Shown here one piece after another: positions 16,287 through 23,037 of a stretch of 36,009 bases of DNA. The position numbers and the translations under genes are program-made. Position 1 is the stretch's first letter. Every line of letters starts with the position of its first letter. The notes beneath the pieces were generated by a model, which made no database searches, was not told the DNA's origin, and saw only the letters and a list, made by a program, of their open reading frames with translations. Origin of the DNA: a virus. The stretch spans positions 1 to 36,009 of the IMG/VR virus record IMGVR_UViG_3300025418_001023. One strand, written 5' to 3'.

Positions 16287-16437
16287 TTTCGTACCCCTTT
16301 GCAATGTTGCGAACTCGTTCTTGCGGTATGTCGTAGCGTTGAGCTAATTCGACCAAGTTAACCGCTTTCCTGTTAACGATTTTATACTCACTGCGAATCT
16401 GTCGAACTTCTTCGCTTGTTAGCTCTTTCCTGCCCAT
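16276..16437 (-). CDS. Small helix-turn-helix protein (53 aa)
   Basis: Begins MGRKELTSEEVRQIRSEY and continues with VNLVELAQRYDIPQERVRNI, a resolvase/homeodomain-like helix-turn-helix. ATG at 16437 has AGGGGG four bases upstream, and the reading frame overlaps the FmdB gene end by 19 bases. A DNA-binding regulator or a specificity factor for the following replication gene is likely. It is too short for the track-length cut-off of many gene callers. Confidence 0.7.
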   Translation of the reverse strand: MGRKELTSEEVRQIRSEYKIVNRKAVNLVELAQRYDIPQERVRNIAKGYESER

Positions 16438-16586
16438 CCATCCCCCTTAAATACAATTCCCGGAGCCGAGAATATCTTTGTCATGAGCTCGCCGCATGAA
16501 CACGTCGGTGCGGATTGCTCAGAAACACTAGCTATAACTTCACAAGTGATTAAACACTTAGGACATCTGAATTCGTAGGTTGGCAT
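16419..16586 (-). CDS. FmdB-family zinc ribbon protein (55 aa)
   Basis: MPTYEFRCPKC, a second Cys pair in TCSCGELM, and the late FSAPGIVFKGDGW are the pattern of the FmdB putative regulatory family, common in actinobacteria and their phages. The start is ATG 16586 rather than a TTG ten codons upstream, because the family begins MPTYEF. The function is unknown; transcriptional regulation is a family-level label only. Confidence 0.85.
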   Translation of the reverse strand: MPTYEFRCPKCLITCEVIASVSEQSAPTCSCGELMTKIFSAPGIVFKGDGWAGKS

Positions 16587-16587
16587 A

Positions 16588-16662
16588 CTATTCTCGATTC
16601 TGTACAAAACTAACAAGCCAACCGGTTAAAAACCCAGCTATTGCAAACATGTAATGTGGCAT
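16588..16662 (-). CDS. 24-aa putative membrane micropeptide
   Basis: ATG at 16662 with AGAAGGGG five bases upstream opens a 24-codon frame, mostly one hydrophobic segment (MFAIAGFLTGWLVSFV) ending in a charged QNRE tail. It ends one base before the FmdB start and follows the transglycosylase-like gene by 11 bases. The good ribosome site and perfect fit in the gap argue that it is real. Function unknown. Confidence 0.5.
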   Translation of the reverse strand: MPHYMFAIAGFLTGWLVSFVQNRE

Positions 16663-16673
16663 TAAAACCCCTT

Positions 16674-17120
16674 CTAATACCAATGGTTAGCTATCCAGTG
16701 CGCCTTTGCTGCGCAAGGTCCGCCAGATCCGTACCAGCGAGCAATGTATGCTAACGTGGCGACGACCTGAGAGCGCGGATCTGAACTGAATTTCATGCCA
16801 ATGTTTTCATATGTTGATTTCAGCAGCTGACCGATTCCCTTGGCCGATGATGTTGGATTCTTGGCCAGAGCATTCCAGTGCGATTCATTAGTAATGACAT
16901 AATCAAGGCAAGCAAACTGCTTGGGCGTCAAAAGCTGATACGCGAAGTATCTAGCTTCGTTCACCTGGAACGATGATTCTGTCGCCTGAACTAACTGAAC
17001 AACTGGTTGAACTTTCACGATCTTTGATGCTGGTTTATTGACGTACATTCCAAATGCAAAGAATACCGCCGCAGCAGTAATAAGCGTCATAATAAATCTA
17101 TGGTTTAGTTTACTTTCCAT
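16674..17120 (-). CDS. Membrane-anchored lytic-transglycosylase-like protein (148 aa)
   Basis: A short basic start is followed by one hydrophobic segment (FIMTLITAAAVFFAFGMYV), an uncleaved anchor or signal. The C-terminal 75 residues are an SLT/lysozyme-like domain: CLDYVITNESHWNALAKN with the putative catalytic Glu, SSAKGIGQLL, then a YIARWYG..GPCAAKAHW end. This compact form is frequent in actinobacteria and their phages. It sits among replication genes, far from the lysis cassette. It could remodel the wall during infection, or be a secreted moron-type protein. ATG at 17120 overlaps the stop of the upstream gene. Confidence 0.78.
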   Translation of the reverse strand: MESKLNHRFIMTLITAAAVFFAFGMYVNKPASKIVKVQPVVQLVQATESSFQVNEARYFAYQLLTPKQFACLDYVITNESHWNALAKNPTSSAKGIGQLLKSTYENIGMKFSSDPRSQVVATLAYIARWYGSGGPCAAKAHWIANHWY

Positions 17121-17253
17121 CTTTACTCGCAATCGCTCGGCAGAAATCGACCCATTCGTGCTGAAACTCCCGACGTGAACGAGCTTCTTTGTACAACGAA
17201 CAGACTGACCAACCCCAAACGATTCCGATAACAGCTGCTAATGCAATAAACAT
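17110..17253 (-). CDS. Small membrane protein (47 aa)
   Basis: ATG at 17253 follows AAGGAGAAAAAA. One N-terminal membrane helix (FIALAAVIGIVWGWSVCSL) is followed by a charged cytoplasmic tail with Cys and Trp. It overlaps the transglycosylase-like gene start by 11 bases, so the two are probably coupled and could act together at the membrane. No family recognised. Confidence 0.65.
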   Translation of the reverse strand: MFIALAAVIGIVWGWSVCSLYKEARSRREFQHEWVDFCRAIASKDGK

Positions 17254-17274
17254 TTTTTTCTCCTTAGATTAAAA

Positions 17275-17304
17275 GAGAGCTCAGAGTGACGGCTCTGAGC
17301 TCTC
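17275..17304 (-). terminator. Strong hairpin terminator candidate
   Basis: GAGAGCTCAGAG (17275-17286) and CTCTGAGCTCTC (17293-17304) form a perfect 12-bp stem with a 6-base loop. On the minus transcript it is followed by TTTTAATC, a short U tract. It lies 11 bases after the stop of the 164-aa gene, separating the recombination genes from the membrane/regulator group below. Confidence 0.65.
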
Positions 17305-17315
17305 GGCTTGCCGGA

Positions 17316-17810
17316 TTAAAACTGAGGCGCGATTTGTGTTGCACCAAGTTGTTGCATCAAAGCGGCAATAGCTGCTTGATCCATCACAGGCGCTGCAGGT
17401 GGCGTTGGCGCAGTTTGCGCAGCAACTGGACCAGCAGGTTGAGCAAACGCGTTCTTCTTCTGAGCTTCCACCCACGCTTGAGCGCGAGCGACGTCAGCAT
17501 TCTCGAAGTTGTTGAGGACCCAAGCAGGATTTCCCTTGCCTGTATCGACCGTTCCAACTCGCGCAAGAACGTTCGTCGTACCGACCTTAAGCTTATTAGT
17601 GATTCCAACGTGTCCGACTTTGACGTCAGTGTTGAGTTCTCCTGAACCGTCAAGGTCCACGAAATCGACAGTAAACTCGTCAATCTCCGCGTTGCGGAGA
17701 GTGTCAAAACGCTTTGACGATGACTTGACAGCGGTGAACAGGACGAGATGACCGTTGTGCTCTGCAGGCTTGAAAAACCCGCCGCCGCCATTTGCTGGTT
17801 GTGTGAACAT
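17316..17810 (-). CDS. Putative ssDNA-binding-like protein (164 aa)
   Basis: ATG at 17810 follows GAAGGGAAAT. An N-terminal Gly-rich patch (MFTQPANGGGGFFKPAEHNG) leads into a beta-rich core to about residue 105, and a C-terminal Ala/Pro/Gln-rich flexible tail ends in Phe. This beta core plus disordered tail, next to a Cas4-like exonuclease, resembles phage single-strand-binding or annealing partners, but the classic acidic SSB tip is missing. The assignment rests on layout and context and is tentative. Confidence 0.5.
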   Translation of the reverse strand: MFTQPANGGGGFFKPAEHNGHLVLFTAVKSSSKRFDTLRNAEIDEFTVDFVDLDGSGELNTDVKVGHVGITNKLKVGTTNVLARVGTVDTGKGNPAWVLNNFENADVARAQAWVEAQKKNAFAQPAGPVAAQTAPTPPAAPVMDQAAIAALMQQLGATQIAPQF

Positions 17811-17857
17811 ATTTCCCTTCTTTCTTTGTGTGTGTTGTTTTCTTGCATGCTGCAAGT

Positions 17858-18616
17858 CTATATTTTCTGCTGCTTGCCGATAACTAGCTTTGAGCGATCT
17901 GCTTTCCACTTGAATACTTCAAGCGCAGCAAGGAATACGTCAAACTCGGCTTCCGTGACATCCATGTCGACAACTTTGCCCGTGCCTTCTTTTGGCGCAT
18001 GCCAAATCTGACAACGCGTAATCTTCGGCACTGGAATCTCAGTCCCATCAGTATGGAGAATGTTCTCGGCATACTTGTACGCAGCAAGCTGAATGGAGTA
18101 ATCAGGATAAACGCCGGTCGACGTCTTCAGGTCGACGAGTGTAACTTCACCGTCGATGATGTGTATGCCATCAAAGGAACCTGCATAGCCATACTTATTT
18201 GACCATACAGTACCTTCAATGGATAGTGGCTGAGGCTTGACAGCTTTCAAGATAGCTCTCAAGTTCTTTGCTGCTTCGCCAAGACCTGGTGGGTCAAACG
18301 GTGAGTTGATGTCAATCTCACCACGAAGCAAACCTTCGCAATACTCGTGCGCATCTGTACCTGCAGCAGCTGCCTTGTCTCTTGTGCGCCAAGGTGAACC
18401 CTTGAGCATGTCGATGGCTGCATCTTCAGGGAGGTCAATCCACGCCTTTTTATTATTTGCCGCAAACTCTGCCACGCTCTTCGCAGCCCAACGCGGTAAG
18501 GCAGGCTTGTCAAGAACATTGAGCACAGTTGTGACCGATGGAACTACAGCGCCGGTGACAGGATGGGAATAACCTCGTCCGGTGCCGACTGTTACTGCTA
18601 ATGCTGGTGAGGTCAC
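17858..18616 (-). CDS. RecB/Cas4-like PD-(D/E)XK exonuclease (252 aa)
   Basis: Nuclease motifs in order: GTDAHEY (His90), IEGTVWSN (Glu134), AGSFDGI (Asp149), VDLKTS (Asp162, Lys164) and QLAAY (Gln176...Tyr180), the full RecB-nuclease set. It probably resects double-strand ends for phage recombination or degrades host DNA, together with the following SSB-like protein. The start is GTG at 18616, overlapping the previous stop (GTGA). There is no Cys cluster for an iron-sulphur site, unlike true Cas4. Confidence 0.87.
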   Translation of the reverse strand: MTSPALAVTVGTGRGYSHPVTGAVVPSVTTVLNVLDKPALPRWAAKSVAEFAANNKKAWIDLPEDAAIDMLKGSPWRTRDKAAAAGTDAHEYCEGLLRGEIDINSPFDPPGLGEAAKNLRAILKAVKPQPLSIEGTVWSNKYGYAGSFDGIHIIDGEVTLVDLKTSTGVYPDYSIQLAAYKYAENILHTDGTEIPVPKITRCQIWHAPKEGTGKVVDMDVTEAEFDVFLAALEVFKWKADRSKLVIGKQQKI

Positions 18617-18888
18617 GCTGCCATCTCGTTTCTACGGGACAAAGATGTCGCGATAGCTAAAGCCATTGCTCCAATCTCCATCATCTGATCTTCTAGTGCC
18701 CGGTATCGATGATTCTTGCGGCTTTCATCAGCTGCAATAATCTTGTTATCGAGGCGCGCCATAGCTGACCACAATGTTTGCGGCGTAATCACCAGATCAA
18801 CAAGGTCGCTTTCGCGCATATACTGATCGTGTGCAGTTGTGAATACTGCATGGCTATCAACCAGCAGATCCATCCGTTTTCTTCCCAT
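18613..18888 (-). CDS. Hypothetical helical protein (91 aa)
   Basis: ATG at 18888 follows AAGGGGAAACAA. The sequence is predicted to be almost all helical (ITPQTLWSAMARLDNKIIAA), soluble, with no Cys. It overlaps both neighbours (nuclease upstream by 32 bases, exonuclease downstream by 4), so it belongs to the recombination/replication operon. Family not recognised. Confidence 0.7.
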   Translation of the reverse strand: MGRKRMDLLVDSHAVFTTAHDQYMRESDLVDLVITPQTLWSAMARLDNKIIAADESRKNHRYRALEDQMMEIGAMALAIATSLSRRNEMAA

Positions 18889-19246
18889 TTGTTTCCCCTT
18901 CAGTACGTGGATCTCCGTAACCAGCGTCTCTCAAAAGCTCCACCATAATCTTGAGAGGTACAATCGCTGGCCAATTTTCTATTGACGCCGGACCAAAACC
19001 ATCAGGCCTGAGAACTGCGACCGGAATAATTCCGTCCTTAATTCTCTCTGCCGCTTGATTCATTGCTTCAGTGACCGGGAAGCCTCGGCGTGCCTTAACT
19101 TCCCAGTCTATACCCACGGTCCCTGTAACGTCCGTGCCTTGTCTACCGGCCCCGGTAGACTCAGCAAACGGCCATCCGTGAGCCTGAAGGTAATCAGCGA
19201 CTATACGCTGTGAGGCGTAGCCGCGATGCTTTCGGTGTTGACTCAT
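18857..19246 (-). CDS. Hjc-like PD-(D/E)XK nuclease / Holliday junction resolvase (129 aa)
   Basis: GAGRQGTDVTGTVGIDWEVKAR gives the nuclease core Asp39...Glu49-x-Lys51, with an N-terminal helix (ASQRIVADYLQAHGW) as in archaeal Hjc and phage resolvase-like proteins. Expected to cut branched recombination or replication intermediates before packaging. ATG at 19246 overlaps the upstream stop (ATGA). The acidic/polar tail after residue 110 is probably disordered. A restriction-like or VRR-type nuclease is the main alternative. Confidence 0.75.
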   Translation of the reverse strand: MSQHRKHRGYASQRIVADYLQAHGWPFAESTGAGRQGTDVTGTVGIDWEVKARRGFPVTEAMNQAAERIKDGIIPVAVLRPDGFGPASIENWPAIVPLKIMVELLRDAGYGDPRTEGETNGKKTDGSAG

Positions 19247-20076
19247 ACAATCCGTTCTCTAGCTTCGTAGACAGCATTCTCGAGCCAATGCTCGAAAGTA
19301 GTTAAACCTGGAAGATAAAGATTTGCTTGCCAACCGTAAAGAATAGCTCTTGCGGTTGTGCTGATGTTTTCGATGCTGTGCTGAGACCACAGCGGTTCAT
19401 ATGACCAGTCATGGTCAACCGATCTGATCTGCTCAGCTTTCTCAACGTCGCGCTCATAGAGATGTAATGAACCTACAGTATGAGAATACCAACCCATCTC
19501 AATGCCCAAAGCTTGGGCAACAGCGCCTTGCAAAGCGCCGAATTGGACAAGATCGTATGGCAGACCTAACCAGACATCATTCGATCTCATATTGACACGC
19601 GTGCAAAGTTTATTGTTGCGAATGAAAAACTGTAAAGACAATGTGCACGGAATATCTTTCGAGATTACTCTAAGGTCTTGCTTCCAATCAAAGATCGTAA
19701 GAACCGCTTGGCGTGAGTCTGGGTCAGACTTTAATAGTTCAACTAACTTGATAAGACTTCCATAAATCCTGGCGCCGTAAGCTCCGTGAAAGATATTTCC
19801 GTCCATGTAGTTGCCAAATACTTTAGAACCTGAAACAACAACTTCAGGCGCCGTAGTTTGACCAACCAGCTGCAAAGCTTCGACAGCGCCGATAAATGAC
19901 TTTAGCTCTCGATTATCAACAGTGTATGGAATAACCCACGGACGCTCAATGAGCATTGTCGGATTCATAACTTCATACGTCTTTTGACCACGAGGTGATG
20001 TTACTTCACCGTGTGTTAAGCAAAGTCCAATAGCAGCTTCAACGGCTTCAGATGGGTTGTTCAGTTCAATAAACAT
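19243..20076 (-). CDS. Thymidylate synthase-family enzyme, possible dCMP hydroxymethylase (277 aa)
   Basis: The ThyA fold is clear: catalytic Cys144 in DIPCTLSLQF, MRSNDVWLGLPYD (Arg164), and GSLHLYERD (His205, Tyr207). The residue that selects uracil in thymidylate synthases (Asn in LPFN) is Asp175 here (LPYD), as in T4-type dCMP hydroxymethylase; Asn-to-Asp change is known to favour dCMP. It may therefore add a methylene-derived group to dCMP rather than dUMP. ATG at 20076 is chosen (AAGGG upstream, overlap of 11 bases with the kinase). It neighbours a kinase, NTP pyrophosphatase and dCMP deaminase. Ordinary dTMP synthesis remains possible. Confidence 0.85.
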   Translation of the reverse strand: MFIELNNPSEAVEAAIGLCLTHGEVTSPRGQKTYEVMNPTMLIERPWVIPYTVDNRELKSFIGAVEALQLVGQTTAPEVVVSGSKVFGNYMDGNIFHGAYGARIYGSLIKLVELLKSDPDSRQAVLTIFDWKQDLRVISKDIPCTLSLQFFIRNNKLCTRVNMRSNDVWLGLPYDLVQFGALQGAVAQALGIEMGWYSHTVGSLHLYERDVEKAEQIRSVDHDWSYEPLWSQHSIENISTTARAILYGWQANLYLPGLTTFEHWLENAVYEARERIV

Positions 20077-20539
20077 CTGGTAAATCCCTTCCAAGCGTAT
20101 CTGAGTCGACAACTTCAATGCCGTGTACTCTATCGGCAAGGTCAAGGTACATGTCCTGAGCTTTCAGAACATTGTCAATCTGATCTTGTTCGCCGCGCAT
20201 CATGAGCGTAGTCGTAATGCAATCGGTGTTTCTGTAGATTATCTTAATCTGTGCACCAAGCTCAAGGAGCGTGTTGTGGCACAAAATAAATGAAGTGTTC
20301 CTCTCAAATAAAGACTTGCGTCCAAAGATGTGAGGCCAAATTATTTCACCAATATGCCAGCGGTCAAGAATAAGGCGCTGATCTTCATCTTCGTCCATGA
20401 TGGACGTTATGTATTCATTCCACCAATGATTCTTTGTGGGAATACCGGCATGAATGATTTTGGCATTGGTCTCTTTAGCTAACCAATGTGCATGTGATGT
20501 CTTGCCTACGCCGTCGACGCCTTCAAGAATTGTAATCAT
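20066..20539 (-). CDS. Thymidylate/deoxynucleoside monophosphate kinase-like protein (157 aa)
   Basis: P-loop LEGVDGVGKTSHAHWLAKE at the N-terminus, a DRWHIGE motif in the place of the kinase's DR(Y/F) catalytic pair, and a YRNTDC...MRGEQDQ segment in the lid position. It probably phosphorylates dTMP or a modified dNMP made by the neighbouring synthase. It is shorter than cellular Tmk (about 210 aa). ATG at 20539 overlaps the previous stop (ATGA) and has AAGGA upstream. Confidence 0.8.
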   Translation of the reverse strand: MITILEGVDGVGKTSHAHWLAKETNAKIIHAGIPTKNHWWNEYITSIMDEDEDQRLILDRWHIGEIIWPHIFGRKSLFERNTSFILCHNTLLELGAQIKIIYRNTDCITTTLMMRGEQDQIDNVLKAQDMYLDLADRVHGIEVVDSDTLGRDLPDVY

Positions 20540-20988
20540 GCGCAATCCTTTGGAAAACCATCTTCGTATTCGCAGCCTTCAGACACTGAGCACATCACGC
20601 CGGCATCATCTAGTGCACGACCACATTCTGCACACTTTCCCCAGACGCCGTCGTAGCCATCTTTCTGACGCTTAGCGTTTTTGTTGGCCTTGTCTAAATA
20701 ACGAATTTCTACTTCGTCAGCAGTAGCTCCAACAGCAAGCCAGAGATTTACAATGAAGTGAAGTACATCAACCAATTCACCAACAAAGGCTTCACGGTTA
20801 ATATGACGTGACGTTGCCCATGGTTTCCAGCCTACCTCACCGAGAGCTTCGTGAAGCTCGTCAGTTGCGGCTAAAATCATGTCTTTAATAAACTGAATCT
20901 TTTCTTCTTCAGGCAGATTTTCCGGATCAAGTCCAAATGATTCTTTCTGAAGTACTGCTTGGCGCATAAAAATTGAATCAAGCATCAT
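20536..20988 (-). CDS. All-alpha NTP pyrophosphatase (dUTPase/dCTPase/MazG-like) with zinc ribbon (150 aa)
   Basis: The metal-binding pattern of dimeric dUTPase/MazG enzymes is visible: DELHEALGEVGWKPW (Glu44, Glu47) and ELVDVLHF (Glu71, Asp74), then YLDKANKNAKRQKDGY. The relevant family includes T4 gp56, a dCTPase/dUTPase. A C-terminal extension from residue 119 has CAECGRALDDAGVMC and another Cys, probably a zinc ribbon. Start is ATG 20988 or 20985, the second better spaced from GAGGGGG. Likely role: remove dUTP and/or dCTP. Confidence 0.83.
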   Translation of the reverse strand: MMLDSIFMRQAVLQKESFGLDPENLPEEEKIQFIKDMILAATDELHEALGEVGWKPWATSRHINREAFVGELVDVLHFIVNLWLAVGATADEVEIRYLDKANKNAKRQKDGYDGVWGKCAECGRALDDAGVMCSVSEGCEYEDGFPKDCA

Positions 20989-21415
20989 TCCCCCTCGGTA
21001 AATGAGTTACTTCTATGTCAAGTTGTAAAGCGATGTTATCAAGTAAATCCGTCGGATATACTTGCGGATCGACGGGAACGCCGAAGAAAACTCTTCGAAT
21101 TCCATGAGCTGCAATCAGCGGTAAACAAGCCTGACAAGGCCTGTGCGTAACCGCCAATAAACCGCCACGAGTATCCGTCGGAGTGCAATACCGTAAAGCA
21201 TTGACTTCGGCGTGGATAACAAATGGACGTCTAGCTTCTCGGTCATCCCAGTCAATCTGAACTCCCGAAGGAGCTCCATTGTAACCAACGCCAGCGACAG
21301 AGTTGTCAGGACGAAGAACCACGGCACCGACTTGGTACCAAGGGTCCTCGCTCCGCGACGCTGCCATTTCAGCTAGCATCAGAGCGTACTCATGCCACTC
21401 TGGACGAAAGCGCAT
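20978..21415 (-). CDS. dCMP deaminase (145 aa)
   Basis: Zinc-dependent deamination of dCMP to dUMP. The HAEVNAL motif (His68, Glu70) and PCQAC (Cys94, Cys97) form the zinc site, and the N-terminal RSEDPWYQVGAVV and GYNGAPSG match the dCMP deaminase family. The length is typical. ATG at 21415 overlaps the stop of the HTH gene. It feeds dUMP to a thymidylate synthase and drains dCMP, which matters for the neighbouring Asp-type ThyA homologue. Confidence 0.92.
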   Translation of the reverse strand: MRFRPEWHEYALMLAEMAASRSEDPWYQVGAVVLRPDNSVAGVGYNGAPSGVQIDWDDREARRPFVIHAEVNALRYCTPTDTRGGLLAVTHRPCQACLPLIAAHGIRRVFFGVPVDPQVYPTDLLDNIALQLDIEVTHLPRGNDA

Positions 21416-21636
21416 TAGCTAGATCGACCTCGACCATCGGACTGGCGAACCAGCTGCTGGACGCGACTGACCGAAATGTCCAATAAGTCCGCAATGTCCG
21501 AATATGTCCAACCTTCTTCGCGCGCCTTTTCAATGATGCCCAAAAAGTTGGCTTTATTCTCTGCCGCTGTTCTAGCGTGGCTTTTTAGCTCTTTATGCCA
21601 GTGCCACAGCTGATCTGCAATATCTTCGTCGTTCAT
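21415..21636 (-). CDS. HTH regulator (73 aa)
   Basis: A C-terminal sigma-70 region-4/MerR-like helix-turn-helix, EEGWTYSDIADLLDISVSRVQQLV, follows a helical N-terminus. ATG at 21636 with TAGGGGAAGT upstream; the longer frame would begin inside the operator region. It is divergent from the plus-strand island and sits next to two palindromic operator-like sites (21682-21696, 21737-21751). It probably controls its own leftward operon (nucleotide and replication genes) and the island. Confidence 0.78.
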   Translation of the reverse strand: MNDEDIADQLWHWHKELKSHARTAAENKANFLGIIEKAREEGWTYSDIADLLDISVSRVQQLVRQSDGRGRSS

Positions 21637-21681
21637 ACTTCCCCTAAATCCCAAGACCATCCTGGGCAGGGTCCCAACAGT

Positions 21682-21696
21682 ACACCACCGGAGTAG
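21682..21696. promoter_or_regulatory. Palindromic operator-like site 1
   Basis: TACACCACCGGAGTA is an imperfect 15-bp palindrome (TACnCC-n3-GGnGTA). It differs from site 2 at only two symmetric positions. It lies 46 bases upstream of the HTH gene start and is likely bound by a dimeric regulator. Confidence 0.6.
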
Positions 21697-21736
21697 AAAA
21701 TGCCTCATTTATCGGTGTTTCTTATATGTGTTTTCC

Positions 21737-21751
21737 TACTCCACCGGTGTA
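21737..21751. promoter_or_regulatory. Palindromic operator-like site 2
   Basis: TACTCCACCGGTGTA, flanked by C and G to make a 17-bp palindrome, matches site 1 at 13 of 15 positions. The centres are 55 bp apart, close to five helical turns, so proteins on both sites could contact each other. It lies 49 bases before the GTG of the plus-strand gene. Confidence 0.6.
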
Positions 21752-21799
21752 GTATTTCAGCTATCAGGACGGCCCCGTTCTGAGAAACAGGAGAATAAA

Positions 21800-22096
21800 G
21801 TGTCAGATCTAAATATGACTAAGGTCGTAGAGCTTGTCAAGGAACAAAATGCAAATCTTCCAATTCAGATTATGCATACTGGTGGAGGTTGCATGACTGT
21901 TTATGCTGGACCTGCTGATGAAGACGGTTTTTTTGTTTTAGCTATTGGTCCATGCTTTGTGCGCGATGGCATTGTTTATGGAACTTGTGATGATCTTTAT
22001 TTTGGAAAAGACGGAGATGAAGAGGATTACACTGTTCTCTCTACCGAAACTGAAGAACAAATCGCGTCAATGATTCAAGAAAAGTTGGTGAAGTAA
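21800..22096 (+). CDS. Hypothetical protein of the plus-strand island (98 aa)
   Basis: GTG at 21800 behind ACAGGAGAATAAA is chosen; a longer frame from 21728 lies across the operator region. The product is acidic, with a beta-rich middle (GGGCMTVYAGPADEDGFFVL), Cys residues at scattered positions and a helical end. I do not recognise the family. It is first of three tightly linked rightward genes controlled by the operator pair, so it may be an early or lysogeny-type function. Confidence 0.72.
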   Translation: MSDLNMTKVVELVKEQNANLPIQIMHTGGGCMTVYAGPADEDGFFVLAIGPCFVRDGIVYGTCDDLYFGKDGDEEDYTVLSTETEEQIASMIQEKLVK

Positions 22097-22266
22097 TGGC
22101 ACACTGGCAAATGTACGGCGCTGATTTGTTAGCTAAATATGATTTGTACACTTGTGGAACTTGTCTTGCTCTTTACGGCGAAGAAGGTCACAACTGTCCA
22201 AAAGCTGAAGTTATTTGTGGCGATTGCCTCTATCCAATTAGTCAATGTCAACATAAGGAGAAGTAA
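22096..22266 (+). CDS. Small Cys-rich zinc-binding-like protein (56 aa)
   Basis: The ATG overlaps the previous stop (TAATG). Cys pairs TCGTCLALYG and VICGDCLYP plus further Cys and His (CPKAE, QCQHKE) look like two zinc knuckles. It is a compact possible nucleic-acid or protein binder. Translationally coupled to its upstream neighbour; family not recognised. Confidence 0.65.
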   Translation: MAHWQMYGADLLAKYDLYTCGTCLALYGEEGHNCPKAEVICGDCLYPISQCQHKEK

Positions 22267-22422
22267 ATGTTTCCAATGTCACCAGCAGAATCTTGGGCTT
22301 TTTTGTTTTTAATCTTTACCGTCATGTTTACTGGTCCAAAGCTATTAAAAAACTTTGTTGATTTTATCTGCGAGCGAGCGCGTCAGCGTCAGCTCGAGGA
22401 GTACTACAACTCCAAAAGATAA
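22267..22422 (+). CDS. Small membrane protein (51 aa)
   Basis: Follows the previous stop without a gap, with AAGGAGAAGTAA before the ATG. One hydrophobic helix (SWAFLFLIFTVMFTGPKLL) is followed by a basic/acidic tail (CERARQRQLEEYY). It is the last gene of the rightward island, 6 bases before the terminator stem. It could be a membrane-acting early protein such as superinfection exclusion; this is speculation from topology and place. Confidence 0.62.
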   Translation: MFPMSPAESWAFLFLIFTVMFTGPKLLKNFVDFICERARQRQLEEYYNSKR

Positions 22423-22428
22423 AAAAAG

Positions 22429-22487
22429 AGCCGTTCACGGAAACCGCACCAACAGAAGGGGTTGTTGGGGTTCGACCGTGAACGGCT
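22429..22487. terminator. Bidirectional terminator between converging transcripts
   Basis: AGCCGTTCACGG (22429-22440) pairs perfectly with CCGTGAACGGCT (22476-22487); the inner part can pair further (AACC with GGTT, CCAAC with GTTG). Rightward it is followed by TTTATTATTTTT, leftward by a run of U (complement of AAAAAAAG). It stops both the plus-strand island and the minus-strand HNH gene. Confidence 0.88.
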
Positions 22488-22491
22488 TTTA

Positions 22492-23034
22492 TTATTTTTC
22501 GGTGGCTAGTTCTCCACCAAGACCCATGTAAGCAGCGCCATCGATCCATCCATCTAGCTTTTCTGGACTCTGAACGAGACGCGCCACTTTCACTTGATTC
22601 ATGCAAAGAGCAACTTGATGCTCGACTACTTCAATTCCTAGAACAACACTCCAGAGCTTAGCTATTCGAGCAAAGTTCTCTTGTGGTGTTCCGTATTCTT
22701 GTTCCCGATCGTTGTATGTCAAACGATCAGCTTCTGCAAAGATTTCTTTGCGTTTCATTTTAGCCCCCTGGTCATCCTGTGCGCCCTTGGCTAAGTTACA
22801 AGGTGCGCACAGCGCTTGTAAATTATCCTCGTCATTGTTTCCTCCCTTAGCTAAAGGAACAATGTGGTCAATGTGATGCTCGACCTCAAACAAATCAGCG
22901 CCGCAGTGCTGGCAAACAAAAGCACAACGAGCCAAAACCCGCAGCCGGATAGTTTGAGGAAAGGACACTCTCGCTACTGGCTTTGGCTGTCGTGAGCTTT
23001 TCAGTAAAGCTTTAACATCTGATTTTAAGGACAT
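22492..23034 (-). CDS. HNH nuclease fused to a DUF6378-like domain (180 aa)
   Basis: Residues about 27-85 are an HNH nuclease (CQHCG, HHIDHIVPLAKGG, NLQALCAPCN). Residues 93-180 resemble the phage domain I know as DUF6378 (YGTPQENFARIAKLWSVVLG, QVALCMNQVKVARL, DGWIDGAAYMGL), usually a free-standing small protein. At the joint an ATG at 22758 has AGGGGG at 5-base spacing and would release the second domain alone. So one gene may give two products. The HNH half could be a homing-type nuclease or host-DNA nuclease. Confidence 0.8.
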   Translation of the reverse strand: MSLKSDVKALLKSSRQPKPVARVSFPQTIRLRVLARCAFVCQHCGADLFEVEHHIDHIVPLAKGGNNDEDNLQALCAPCNLAKGAQDDQGAKMKRKEIFAEADRLTYNDREQEYGTPQENFARIAKLWSVVLGIEVVEHQVALCMNQVKVARLVQSPEKLDGWIDGAAYMGLGGELATEK

Positions 23035-23037
23035 TCA

